Source: an uncultured Prevotellaceae bacterium (GTDB lineage Bacteria; Bacteroidota; Bacteroidia; Bacteroidales; Bacteroidaceae). Taken from it: 64,000 nucleotides of DNA. A program made the position numbers and the translations under genes. The stretch is taken from contig OMZE01000012.1 in assembly GCA_900315455.1 (NCBI GenBank), positions 62,001 to 126,000 of the forward strand, written 5' to 3'. The notes under the pieces were generated by a model, which saw nothing but the letters and a program-made list of their open reading frames with translations, searched no databases and was not told the origin of the DNA. Of this stretch, positions 56,713 through 64,000 are shown piece after piece. The first letter of the stretch is position 1. Each line of letters opens with the position of its first letter.

Positions 56713-56853
56713 TGCTGTAGATTGTTTACTTTTTTGACGTTGCAAGGACGGGGAAGTTTAATTCATGGCTACTTGCCGCTGTTCGATCCCTTTGATTTAA
56801 GATGCCATCTTGTAAACAATAATCAGAAACTGAACACGAAAGGCTCGGTGATG

Positions 56854-57033
56854 TCAGTTTGTGAGTAGTCTGAAACCACTTGGGCCGCCCCACTCCGATT
56901 CCATCATATATATGCCGTCAGTATCTGAGTTTTGAAACAGTTCGTATGTTTTTTCATCATCTAAATTCAGGTTTTCAAATTCAATTGAAGAAGAGAAGAA
57001 GGGGAGCATTTGCTTCACCTCCTTGTTATTCAT
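56854..57033 (-). CDS. Small hypothetical protein, 59 residues
   Basis: The minus-strand frame starts at the ATG at 57033, only 5 bases after the stop of the 167-residue gene, and ends at 56854. It encodes an acidic protein containing EFENLNLDDEKTYELFQ and ending ESEWGGPSGFRLLTN. No signal or membrane segment. Its tight spacing suggests co-translation with the neighbour, but I do not recognise either one. The bases 56713-56853 beyond it hold no other feature I can name. Confidence 0.5.
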   Translation of the reverse strand: MNNKEVKQMLPFFSSSIEFENLNLDDEKTYELFQNSDTDGIYMMESEWGGPSGFRLLTN

Positions 57034-57038
57034 TCTTT

Positions 57039-57542
57039 TTATGAGCGGGTTCTTTCTATAATAACAAACACTTTTCCAAATTTCACTATCGGACGGCCAA
57101 GGTATGTTGAAGTGTTGTAACCGTTAGCCTTTGCCCAATCTACCACCTTGTTCCAGACTTCGTCAGAGTAATATATGCGTAGAAGTTTCTGCTTGAGCAA
57201 TTCGTTCCAGGTTGGCGACATTGATACTTCTTCAAATTCATTGATAGAGGCTATCCCTAGGGCTATTGCTGTTGGGCTCTTGGCAAAATCGCCTTGCTCC
57301 TTTGTTGGAACGGCCGAAAGACTCTGTCTTACGCCATCAACGAGTGACTTGATTGCTAACAAATCTTGAGCGAGTTCCAGTTCTACAATGATATCAAGTT
57401 CTTCATCAACCAATTGGTGAAACCTATTTCCTTCGGGCTGTCCAAACTGTTTCAAGCCCCAGTGTGCTTGAAATCGAAGGGTCTCAACGGCTCTCTTCTT
57501 TGAGAGAACATCTCTTTTTTTCTGATTCTTTTTCTTTGCCAT
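57039..57542 (-). CDS. Hypothetical protein, 167 residues
   Basis: The reading frame is open from 57725 but the ATG at 57542 is the plausible start, since the upstream part is A/T-rich leader and overlaps the WYL promoter region. The protein has a lysine-rich N-terminus (MAKKKNQKKRD), then a helical acidic middle, and an LLRIYYSDEVWNKVVDWAKANGYN segment before the end. It is cytoplasmic and unrecognised. It is divergent from the WYL regulator gene and may share its regulation. The A/T content is high. Confidence 0.55.
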   Translation of the reverse strand: MAKKKNQKKRDVLSKKRAVETLRFQAHWGLKQFGQPEGNRFHQLVDEELDIIVELELAQDLLAIKSLVDGVRQSLSAVPTKEQGDFAKSPTAIALGIASINEFEEVSMSPTWNELLKQKLLRIYYSDEVWNKVVDWAKANGYNTSTYLGRPIVKFGKVFVIIERTRS

Positions 57543-57705
57543 AATAAATGAAATATTGACGTCTGCCTTATATATTATACGATAGAATTTTCCTTTAGAG
57601 GGTAAAATCGCCATATAGGTATGCAAAAACGCTGCATAGAATATAAAATAAATTAAAAAATCCCGGTTATCTTTATGGTATGAATACATTATTCCTATGT
57701 TTTTA

Positions 57706-57713
57706 TACCTTTG
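57706..57713 (+). promoter_or_regulatory. Promoter -7 element TACCTTTG for the WYL gene
   Basis: This matches TAnnTTTG and lies 21 bases before the WYL ATG at 57735. A clean -33 element was not seen. Confidence 0.5.
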
Positions 57714-57734
57714 CATACGATACATTGAAAAAAC

Positions 57735-58637
57735 ATGATAAGCAAAACAATCAATCGATATATCTGGCTGCTGGATACCTTACAAAAGAAGAAGAAACTG
57801 ACCTTTGAGGAAATCAGCGACTTATGGAGAGAGAGCGGTATCGGGGATGGCAAGCCCCTGCCGCTTCGTACCTTTCATCAGCATCGCGATGCTATTGAGG
57901 AATTGTTTGGAGTGAAAATAAAATGCGACCTCACTGATGGTTATAGTTATTTCATTGACAATCCCCAGGCGATGCGTAAAGACAGGACTCGCCGATGGCT
58001 GCTCGACTCGTTCTCGCTGTCGAACATGATTATTGCAGGGCACAATATGAATGGCAGAATTCTATTCGAGAACATTCCTCGTGGCACGGAATATCTGCAA
58101 CCAGTGATTGAATCAATGCAACAGAACAAGGTGTTGAAGTTGGATTATCAATCGTTTAGCGAACATCTCAAAACCTATCATATGGAGGCGTACGCCATGA
58201 AGGTATATCGTCAACGATGGTACATTGTAGGTAGGCTTCAAGAACAGGATGCTATCCGGCAACTTGCATTAGACAGGATAATGGAGATGGAGAAGACTGA
58301 TGATTCGTATGAGGTGCCAAATTCTTTCGATGCAGAAAAGTATTACGCAAATACCATTGGTGTTTTCGTGAATGAAGACATGAACCCCCAGAAGGTACGC
58401 ATCCGTGTCTATGGAAAACAAGTGGAGTATCTGCGTACACTTCCATTACACCGTTCTCAAGAAGAAGTGCTGACCAAGCATGAGCAGTTCAGTGAATTTC
58501 AGTATCGGCTATGTCTTAATCCTGAACTCTCCACCCAATTGTTGGCAATGGGAGAGAATGTGGAAGTGTTAGAACCGATAGAACTGAGAGAGGAGATTAA
58601 AAGGAGATTAGAAGAATGTTTAACTAAATACAAATAG
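57735..58637 (+). CDS. WYL-domain transcriptional regulator
   Basis: A 300-residue cytoplasmic regulator. Residues 1-70 form an HTH domain; the middle and C-terminal parts carry the WYL domain, with the Trp-Tyr-Ile triad at 162-164 in QRWYIVG and the following LALDRIMEME segment. WYL proteins sense nucleic acid or nucleotides and often control defence operons. The next gene starts 5 bases after its stop, so they share a transcript, and WYL control of the nuclease-type genes downstream is likely. High A/T content supports a transferred block. Confidence 0.85.
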   Translation: MISKTINRYIWLLDTLQKKKKLTFEEISDLWRESGIGDGKPLPLRTFHQHRDAIEELFGVKIKCDLTDGYSYFIDNPQAMRKDRTRRWLLDSFSLSNMIIAGHNMNGRILFENIPRGTEYLQPVIESMQQNKVLKLDYQSFSEHLKTYHMEAYAMKVYRQRWYIVGRLQEQDAIRQLALDRIMEMEKTDDSYEVPNSFDAEKYYANTIGVFVNEDMNPQKVRIRVYGKQVEYLRTLPLHRSQEEVLTKHEQFSEFQYRLCLNPELSTQLLAMGENVEVLEPIELREEIKRRLEECLTKYK

Positions 58638-58642
58638 AGATT

Positions 58643-59389
58643 ATGAAAATTACTTTTAAGAAAAATGGGGCTGACATAATCGAAAACAATTGGGAGTCAT
58701 TATGGAAACCCAAAAAACAAGAGCATTGGAAAGACGGTAGGAGTTCGAAAGAATTTGCAAAGTTCGCATTCAAATCCATAGATTCTTTCCATGATTTGAT
58801 ATCAAAGGTTCTGAAGTCGTGTGGCATTGAAGAACAAGATTTTGAATGTGAGCCTGAAGCGACAAGCAGTTTAGGCACGGGCTTTAAAAGTGGAGGTTGC
58901 AGAAATCATGATTTGTTAATGGTGGGCAATAAAAATTGTATCATTGGCATTGAAGCCAAAGTTGACGAATCATTTGATAAGGAATTAGGAGAAGAACGTA
59001 AAAGCCAAAAAAAGGATGAAAAAGATGATAACAAGACAAGAGCCGACAAGCTATGCGAATATTTTGAAGTTGATATAAAAAATGTCAACAAAATAGGTTA
59101 TCAACTTTTTACAGGAACTAGAGGCACAATCAATTCAGCAATCAACAACAAAAAAGAGAAGTGCATTTTTTTGGTAATTGTTTTCGACGGTGATATCGAA
59201 TTTGATAATGATCATCTAAAGAGAATTGAGAAAAATAATGAAGATTTCAAGTGTTTTTGCAACGCAGTTGATGCTAGTTACAAACCATTCCACGATGTCA
59301 AAGAAAATATCGATTGCTGGATAAAAAAAGTCACTGTAACCATTACAAAAGACGCATCCGAAACGAGTTGCTACTCATTTAACTTGTAA
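58643..59389 (+). CDS. PD-(D/E)XK-like protein (DUF6946-type)
   Basis: A 248-residue cytoplasmic protein with an Asp in CRNHDLLMVG (Asp90) and the E-A-K triad in IIGIEAKVDES (Glu104, Lys106), a good PD-(D/E)XK pattern. The arrangement resembles the DUF6946 group. If active it would cut DNA or RNA. The middle of the protein is rich in Lys and Asp. It lies 5 bases after the WYL gene; the next gene is 165 bases further on, so it ends the first transcript. Confidence 0.6.
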   Translation: MKITFKKNGADIIENNWESLWKPKKQEHWKDGRSSKEFAKFAFKSIDSFHDLISKVLKSCGIEEQDFECEPEATSSLGTGFKSGGCRNHDLLMVGNKNCIIGIEAKVDESFDKELGEERKSQKKDEKDDNKTRADKLCEYFEVDIKNVNKIGYQLFTGTRGTINSAINNKKEKCIFLVIVFDGDIEFDNDHLKRIEKNNEDFKCFCNAVDASYKPFHDVKENIDCWIKKVTVTITKDASETSCYSFNL

Positions 59390-59554
59390 CTATCCTATTA
59401 TGTTTGGCTAAACATATCTTTTCTTTTATCTCGAACAATAATAAACTATTTTATTAGCCGTGTGCAGCGTTTATGCATACCAAGGCGGGCATTTCCCCTA
59501 AATCCCCATTTCCTTTTCGTATAATATATATAGAGGCACATCTAAATATGATAT

Positions 59555-60211
59555 ATGGAAAAGGACATGATTAAAGGACGTTGGAGTGAACCGACAGAGA
59601 CAATCTTTCCACAGGTGAAGGATGTCACATTGCCCACAACGGAGGAGCAAATGGATATGATTGCTCGTATCCAACAAGGTTGTAAGGAAGCAGAGGAAGA
59701 ACTGAAGAAGGCAAATATTCGTTTTGTGGCGAGCCTTGCAAAGCAGTATTTGGACATGGGAATAAGCGACGAAGAACTCCTCTCTGCAGGAATGGAGGGA
59801 CTTGTTGTTGCTGGTCACCGATACGATGCAAGCAGAGGTTATAAGTTTGTCACCTATGCTATTTGGTGGGTCAGACAGGCTATCTTAAATGCTCTTCAAG
59901 ACTCTGGTAATGAAGAGGGTAAAAAGGTGTGGCAGAAAGAAAAAGAGCGAGTCGCGAAAAACGAGGCATTTACACATCTCCTCGAAAGCGGGCATCTTAC
60001 CGAGGACGTTTCGTCTGCCATTGAGGCACTCGAACCTCAATCGAAACAAATTATCTTGCTCACCTATGGCATAGATTGTGACAAGTGTACGGATGAGGAA
60101 ATCTGCGAAAAACTTGGCCTGACAAAACCAAGTCTTCTGCAAATAAGATGTATCGCAATAATCAAACTAAGAAGGAAGTACTTCAAATATGACTCGCCTG
60201 GGATCGAGTAA
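59555..60211 (+). CDS. Compact sigma-70 family RNA polymerase sigma factor
   Basis: A 218-residue protein with region 2 in NIRFVASLAKQYLDMG, GLVVAGHRYDASRGYKFVTYAIWWVRQAI (core and -10 binding) and region 4 in SAIEALEPQSKQIILLTYGIDCD, CEKLGLTKPSLLQIRCIAIIKLRR. Region 3 appears short or lacking, so it is smaller than RpoD and closest to group 3-like sigmas. It is the first of three closely spaced genes that also encode a PD-(D/E)XK-like protein and a beta-CASP enzyme, and it may direct their transcription. Two close Met codons could serve as start. Confidence 0.82.
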   Translation: MEKDMIKGRWSEPTETIFPQVKDVTLPTTEEQMDMIARIQQGCKEAEEELKKANIRFVASLAKQYLDMGISDEELLSAGMEGLVVAGHRYDASRGYKFVTYAIWWVRQAILNALQDSGNEEGKKVWQKEKERVAKNEAFTHLLESGHLTEDVSSAIEALEPQSKQIILLTYGIDCDKCTDEEICEKLGLTKPSLLQIRCIAIIKLRRKYFKYDSPGIE

Positions 60212-60270
60212 TATAAATCGGAGAGCGTACCATCCGATATATTAGGAAAAAAAAAGATAAACCAAATATT

Positions 60271-61125
60271 ATGAACATTACATTTAATAAACTAAAGGGC
60301 GATTCCAAGATATTTGAAGAACTCAAAAAGAATCCATCTTGGTGGACAAGATTCAAGAATGATAAATCTCTCTATATTGAGATACGCAAGGACAATCAAG
60401 TCAACGTGTATTTCGAAGGCGGGAGCATTGCACGTATTCACTACTGCAGTAAGCATAAGAAATTGCAAGTGTTCACACATCATAAATATCTGAATCTACC
60501 AACTCCATCAAAGGGCAATGCATATATAGAATGCAGCGACATCATTGATAAACCCGTCAAAACTGTCAAAAAAGATGAGGAGATTTTGGTTTGCGATACT
60601 ATTATTGAGAGGATTAGAACTATATACTCGCAGAAACACTCTATCAACAATAAAGAGAAATGGTCAGAGAAATTCATTCAGGGCTCTTTAATTGTACAAT
60701 CATCAGCATTTCATCTTGACTCTGAGTTTGCCTATAACGATGAAATTTCCCAGAATAGAATAGACCTCGTTCGCTGTGACGAGGGTGTTGTTACGTTCGT
60801 TGAACTAAAAAGGATGAGCGACGGAAGGATGCTTCACAAAACAGATGAATCGCCTGAGATTGTTGAGCAAATGCTGCGATACCGAAACTTTATCATGAGG
60901 TATTCTAACGAACTGCTTGCGTATTATCAGAAACTCTATGACATAAAGGTTGACCTCCAACTTCCTGTCCCCAAATCACGTCCAACATCCATAAATCCAG
61001 AACCCCATCTGCTTATTTTTGACACATGGGAAAAGAATACACCAGGAAGAGACACACATAGACATAGACTTCAGGAGATTCTTCAACGAGAAAAAAATGA
61101 GTATAGCATAAAGACAGATTTATAA
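60271..61125 (+). CDS. PD-(D/E)XK nuclease-like protein, 284 residues
   Basis: A cytoplasmic protein. Residues about 140-185 carry a PD-(D/E)XK pattern: Glu152, Asp165 in NRIDLVRCDEG, and E-L-K (178-180) in TFVELKRMSDG. The first 100 residues are basic and beta-rich, with an aromatic WWTRFKND patch, and could bind nucleic acid. The C-terminal 50 residues include a HLLIFDTWEK strand. It lies 59 bases after the sigma gene and 4 bases before the beta-CASP gene, so a functional link is probable. The exact family is not known to me. Confidence 0.6.
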   Translation: MNITFNKLKGDSKIFEELKKNPSWWTRFKNDKSLYIEIRKDNQVNVYFEGGSIARIHYCSKHKKLQVFTHHKYLNLPTPSKGNAYIECSDIIDKPVKTVKKDEEILVCDTIIERIRTIYSQKHSINNKEKWSEKFIQGSLIVQSSAFHLDSEFAYNDEISQNRIDLVRCDEGVVTFVELKRMSDGRMLHKTDESPEIVEQMLRYRNFIMRYSNELLAYYQKLYDIKVDLQLPVPKSRPTSINPEPHLLIFDTWEKNTPGRDTHRHRLQEILQREKNEYSIKTDL

Positions 61126-61129
61126 TATC

Positions 61130-62389
61130 ATGAACATAAAAATACATAGAGGTCTTGACCAGATTGGTGGATGCATCACAGAAATTTCAACAGAAACCAC
61201 ACGTGTGTTCATCGACTTCGGGCAGAATCTTCCCGGCAATGGCGAACCAACGACACCTGACGAGGACAAGGAGTTAGTAGAGAGAATCTTTGCCCAAAAC
61301 AAGAAGGAGCACGAAGCCGTATTCTATACTCATGGGCATGAGGATCACGTAGGATTAATGGAGTATATTCCAGATGGAGTGCCTCAGTATATGAGCAATG
61401 GAACCAAGGATTTGCTTTCTATCAAGTACGAAGTGCTATATGAAGGTGCGAACTTGAAGGTTACCGACACTCTTATCAAAGAATTCGACCAGCAGGAGCA
61501 TAGCGATGCTCTTTGCCGACGAACGTATGCAGAGCAAAGGCTCAAACTGCTGGGCGAGGTAAATGTTTGGCAGAAAACCTTACCCCATAAGTCACCTGCC
61601 AGTATTGTCATTGGCGACATCAAGATTACTCCTTTTTTCAATTGCCACAGCATCTACGATTCCCACATGTTTCTGATAGAGGCCGACGGCAAGCGGATTT
61701 GGCACACCGGTGACTATCGTGAACATGGCTACATGGGCAAAGGACTATTTCCTACATTGGAGAAATATGCCACAGACATCGATGTGCTTATCACAGAGGG
61801 CACCATGCTGAATCAGGACGGCAAATGCATCCATGAGCATGAGGTGTCATCAAGGATGGCAAGTGTAATGCAGACCTACAAGTATGTCTTTGTCCTTGCA
61901 TCGGCTACCGACATTGAAAGGCTTGCCTCCATAAAGGAAGCCGCAAAAAAAGCACGCAAGCCGCTGTGTATTTGGTCTTTGTTCTTGAGAAGGACCATGG
62001 AGTTCTTTACAGTGCGTGAATCCAAAAAGTCGAATGGGTTGTTTGAATTCAAGCCCCTATGCTATAGCGAGCGGTTGTATGGCAAACTGAAGCGCAGAGG
62101 ATTTGTCATGGTTGCAGGCACGTCGCAGATTGAACGGATCAGAGATCTTCTTGGTACGCTCCCACAAGAAGAAACTCTCTTGATTTACTCGTCATGGGAT
62201 GGCTACTACAAGATTCCCGAGCAAGTTAATGTCAATCCCCAATATAAGGAATTCAGGGAAATGTTTCACAATGTCATGGACATACATACATCCGGTCATG
62301 CCGACAGGCAGACAATCGAGAGAGTGATAAAATGCGTTACCCCCAAAGAAGTTATCTGTATCCACAAGGAAGCAGATGCCCACTTATAA
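61130..62389 (+). CDS. Beta-CASP metallo-beta-lactamase (RNase J-like) protein
   Basis: A 419-residue cytoplasmic enzyme. All metal motifs are present: Asp29 (VFIDFGQ), HGHEDH with His68, His70, Asp72 and His73, His173 (NCHSIYDS), Asp195 (HTGDYREH), Glu in LITEGTM, and the beta-CASP motif C in HTSGHAD near 393. The length is short for RNase J, lacking its C-terminal domain. It probably acts as an RNA or DNA nuclease. It starts 4 bases after the PD-(D/E)XK-like gene and ends the operon. The 237 bases after it are A/T-rich and show no gene. Confidence 0.82.
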   Translation: MNIKIHRGLDQIGGCITEISTETTRVFIDFGQNLPGNGEPTTPDEDKELVERIFAQNKKEHEAVFYTHGHEDHVGLMEYIPDGVPQYMSNGTKDLLSIKYEVLYEGANLKVTDTLIKEFDQQEHSDALCRRTYAEQRLKLLGEVNVWQKTLPHKSPASIVIGDIKITPFFNCHSIYDSHMFLIEADGKRIWHTGDYREHGYMGKGLFPTLEKYATDIDVLITEGTMLNQDGKCIHEHEVSSRMASVMQTYKYVFVLASATDIERLASIKEAAKKARKPLCIWSLFLRRTMEFFTVRESKKSNGLFEFKPLCYSERLYGKLKRRGFVMVAGTSQIERIRDLLGTLPQEETLLIYSSWDGYYKIPEQVNVNPQYKEFREMFHNVMDIHTSGHADRQTIERVIKCVTPKEVICIHKEADAHL

Positions 62390-62626
62390 TTTATCCAAAT
62401 ATGAAACTCGATATTTCCAAAACAAACGTTATTAAAAAACATCGCGAGGTTCTATAGAGTGTTTTCGGTTTTCCATTAAGTTAGAAGCACAAATATAGCA
62501 ACTTTTCTGAAAAAAAGTTCTTCAAAAACTGAATTTTTCACTACTTGTGACTATATTATGCATACAATGACGAAATAATTATTATATTTGAACCTCACGA
62601 TGTACAGGTGAATCGTTATATACGTT

Positions 62627-62854
62627 ATGACACAGATTAAGATCTTCACCGAGACCACGTATTCGAATCCGGCAGACAAGAAGGCGATGACGACAGGCGG
62701 GCTGGAGAAGAAAGTCAATGACTTCCTGGCAGAGAATGAGGGCAAGATTTCTGTCAAGGACATCAAATACAGCATCCAGAGTCCCAATCCTCATCAAATT
62801 CTCAACCTCAGCGTGCAGCATTGGACGGTGATAGTGATATATGAGAAACTCTAA
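62627..62854 (+). CDS. Cse60-like small protein
   Basis: A 75-residue cytoplasmic protein. The pattern of an N-terminal QIKIFTETTY strand, a helix GLEKKVNDFLAENEG, and an ISVKDIKYSI strand with a C-terminal TVIVIYEKL strand matches the Cse60 family, named for a sporulation gene but found widely in non-sporulating bacteria. The role is unknown. The next gene overlaps its end by 14 bases in another frame, suggesting coupled translation. Confidence 0.55.
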   Translation: MTQIKIFTETTYSNPADKKAMTTGGLEKKVNDFLAENEGKISVKDIKYSIQSPNPHQILNLSVQHWTVIVIYEKL

Positions 62855-63374
62855 AAAGCCGGCAGGAGCGGCCAACGACATGCCATACCGCATCCTCGAC
62901 CTCATCGAGTCCGACGAGACGCTCTCCACCTGCCAGATTTTCAACGCAGAAGTCTGCTACGGCTCGGGACTGGTCTACGACACCGCCCAAGCGAGCAGCG
63001 ACATAAAAAACCAGGTGGAGGACTTCCTCTTGGACAACGACCTGCCCTCGTACTTCCTCGGAGTCTGCCAGGACTTCAAGCACTTCGCCTTCTGCGTCTC
63101 CGTCATCATCCTCTCCAACGACGGCTCAAGGATCGTGCGGCTGCTCCGAAAAGAAGCATGCTACTGCCGATTCGCAGAGGCGGACAAGACCGGGCGTATA
63201 CCCTACATCCTCTATGCCAACTGGCGGAAATGCGTCCAGAAAGAGGACATCGAACGCATCGAACTACTCGACACGCACGCTCCATGGGCCGACCTCAGGC
63301 AACGCATGGCGGACAAGAAATGCCGCACACGCAAGTTCGCCATCCTCACACGCGTACCCACAAGCAGGAGATAA
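62841..63374 (+). CDS. Hypothetical protein, 177 residues
   Basis: The gene overlaps the tail of the Cse60-like gene by 14 bases. It encodes a cytoplasmic protein with a basic start (RNSKKPAGAAND), an MPYRILDLIESDE segment, an internal FAFCVSVIILSNDGSRIVRLLRKE strand pair, a WADLRQRMADKK helix and a basic end. I do not recognise the family. Its G/C content is higher than that of the preceding defence-like block. Confidence 0.55.
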   Translation: MRNSKKPAGAANDMPYRILDLIESDETLSTCQIFNAEVCYGSGLVYDTAQASSDIKNQVEDFLLDNDLPSYFLGVCQDFKHFAFCVSVIILSNDGSRIVRLLRKEACYCRFAEADKTGRIPYILYANWRKCVQKEDIERIELLDTHAPWADLRQRMADKKCRTRKFAILTRVPTSRR

Positions 63375-63464
63375 TCAAATCTCGATATAAGCCTTCGTTT
63401 AATTACAACAATTAAATAAATAAAAAAACATTGTCTTATACTTTGTATTCCGTTCGGCTTTCAC

Positions 63465-63472
63465 TATATTTG
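63465..63472 (+). promoter_or_regulatory. Promoter: TATATTTG with TTTG -33 element
   Basis: The -7 octamer TATATTTG and a TTTG at 63442-63445 with 19-base spacing fit the Bacteroidetes consensus. The SH3 gene starts 24 bases downstream. Confidence 0.7.
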
Positions 63473-63495
63473 CATGTTTTAAATTCACAGGAACC

Positions 63496-63975
63496 ATGAA
63501 AAGAGTTCTAACAGTTTTAATCGTATTGATGGGCACACTGTCCATCCAGTCACAGACTCTGTACCGATGCACGGGCGACAACGTAAACGTAAGAACCGGT
63601 CCAGGTAAGAAATACAAGGTTGTGTATGATGACAATTGGCAACAGAAAGTACAACTATTCAAAGGCGTTGTGGTGAAAAGTCGCGGAAAAGCACGCAACG
63701 GCTTTATTCCCATCACTTGTTTCTCTGGGGGAACCGCTCTTGGAGCACTGCCTTTCGACGGATGGGTCTCCGCACAATACCTCAAGCCGCTGACTAGAAA
63801 ATGCCATGTCTGCAACGGGCGGGGGTACTTCAACAGACCATGTACGGAGTTCGATGGAGAACCTGGATATCACCCCACTGCATGTAATTGCAACGGAAAA
63901 TTCTGTTTCCACAATACCAACGCCTGTTTTGGCAAGCAGCATTGTGGAGAATGCGGCGGACTAGGATATAAATAG
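63496..63975 (+). CDS. Secreted SH3-domain protein with DnaJ-type cysteine motifs
   Basis: A 159-residue exported protein. After the signal peptide (cleaved near SIQSQ) comes a bacterial SH3 domain (VNVRTGPGKKYKVV, later DGWVSAQYLKPL), which usually binds cell-wall peptide. The C-terminal part has CHVCNGRGYF and CGECGGLGYK, two CxxCxG-type motifs as in DnaJ zinc-binding domains, plus additional cysteines in between (CNCNGKFCF, CFGKQHC). The cysteines are consistent with metal binding. The combination is unusual. It ends 25 bases before the window edge. Confidence 0.65.
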   Translation: MKRVLTVLIVLMGTLSIQSQTLYRCTGDNVNVRTGPGKKYKVVYDDNWQQKVQLFKGVVVKSRGKARNGFIPITCFSGGTALGALPFDGWVSAQYLKPLTRKCHVCNGRGYFNRPCTEFDGEPGYHPTACNCNGKFCFHNTNACFGKQHCGECGGLGYK

Positions 63976-64000
63976 GACGTGCCATATCGGCATCTACCTG

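Overview
The window looks like chromosomal DNA of a Bacteroidales bacterium, most likely of the Prevotella/Segatella group. The reasons are promoter -7 motifs of the form TAnnTTTG, many Sec-exported hydrolases and short-leader lipoproteins, CarboxypepD_reg-type TonB-dependent receptors, families such as DUF2023/flavodoxin, DUF4876, DUF6850, DUF5763 and Fib_succ_major, and the absence of strong Shine-Dalgarno sites. No transposase, rRNA, tRNA or CRISPR array was seen.

Region 1 (1-5.3 kb): the 3' end of cbiD converges on a FecCD permease and a BtuF-like lipoprotein that are read leftward behind a cobalamin riboswitch. A Nudix hydrolase, an AEC transporter and an HD-type hydrolase follow. Region 2 (5.4-11 kb): an 83-bp repeat array precedes an A/T-rich cassette of a DUF262 protein, a DUF262-DUF1524 (GmrSD-like) protein, a 48-aa ORF and a PD-(D/E)XK nuclease-like protein. 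This is a candidate anti-phage or restriction module. Region 3 (11-26 kb): secreted proteins and carbohydrate-active enzymes (DUF1349, CotH kinase with a 60-bp tandem repeat, GH35-like, GH115, GH27, GH2), a small winged-helix protein, a rubredoxin and an AAA+ ATPase. Region 4 (26-34.7 kb): short Bacteroidales peptides, a DUF5763 pair, a frameshifted Fib_succ_major gene between two heptamer repeats, a SIMPL protein, an exported endonuclease, GH29, and a frameshifted GH2 beta-galactosidase.

Region 5 (34.9-51.6 kb): DUF2023-flavodoxin behind a long palindrome that overlaps the promoter, a membrane protein with a methyltransferase, a five-gene TonB receptor operon with DUF4876 and DUF6850, an M16 peptidase, a GNAT protein, a secreted flavin-reductase-like protein and a second TonB receptor whose promoter lies in a repeat array. 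Region 6 (51.7-57 kb): that array, an SMR transporter, UxaA, an aldo/keto reductase remnant, and a UGSC-like fusion protein. Region 7 (57-62.4 kb): an A/T-rich block with a WYL regulator, a PD-(D/E)XK-like protein, a compact sigma-70 factor, a second PD-(D/E)XK-like protein and a beta-CASP metallo-beta-lactamase nuclease. This is the strongest candidate for an undescribed defence system. Region 8 (62.6-64 kb): a Cse60-like pair and a secreted SH3 protein with zinc-type cysteine motifs.

The carbohydrate genes suggest use of plant glucuronoxylan, arabinogalactan or host glycans. All functions come from motif reading, not from searches.
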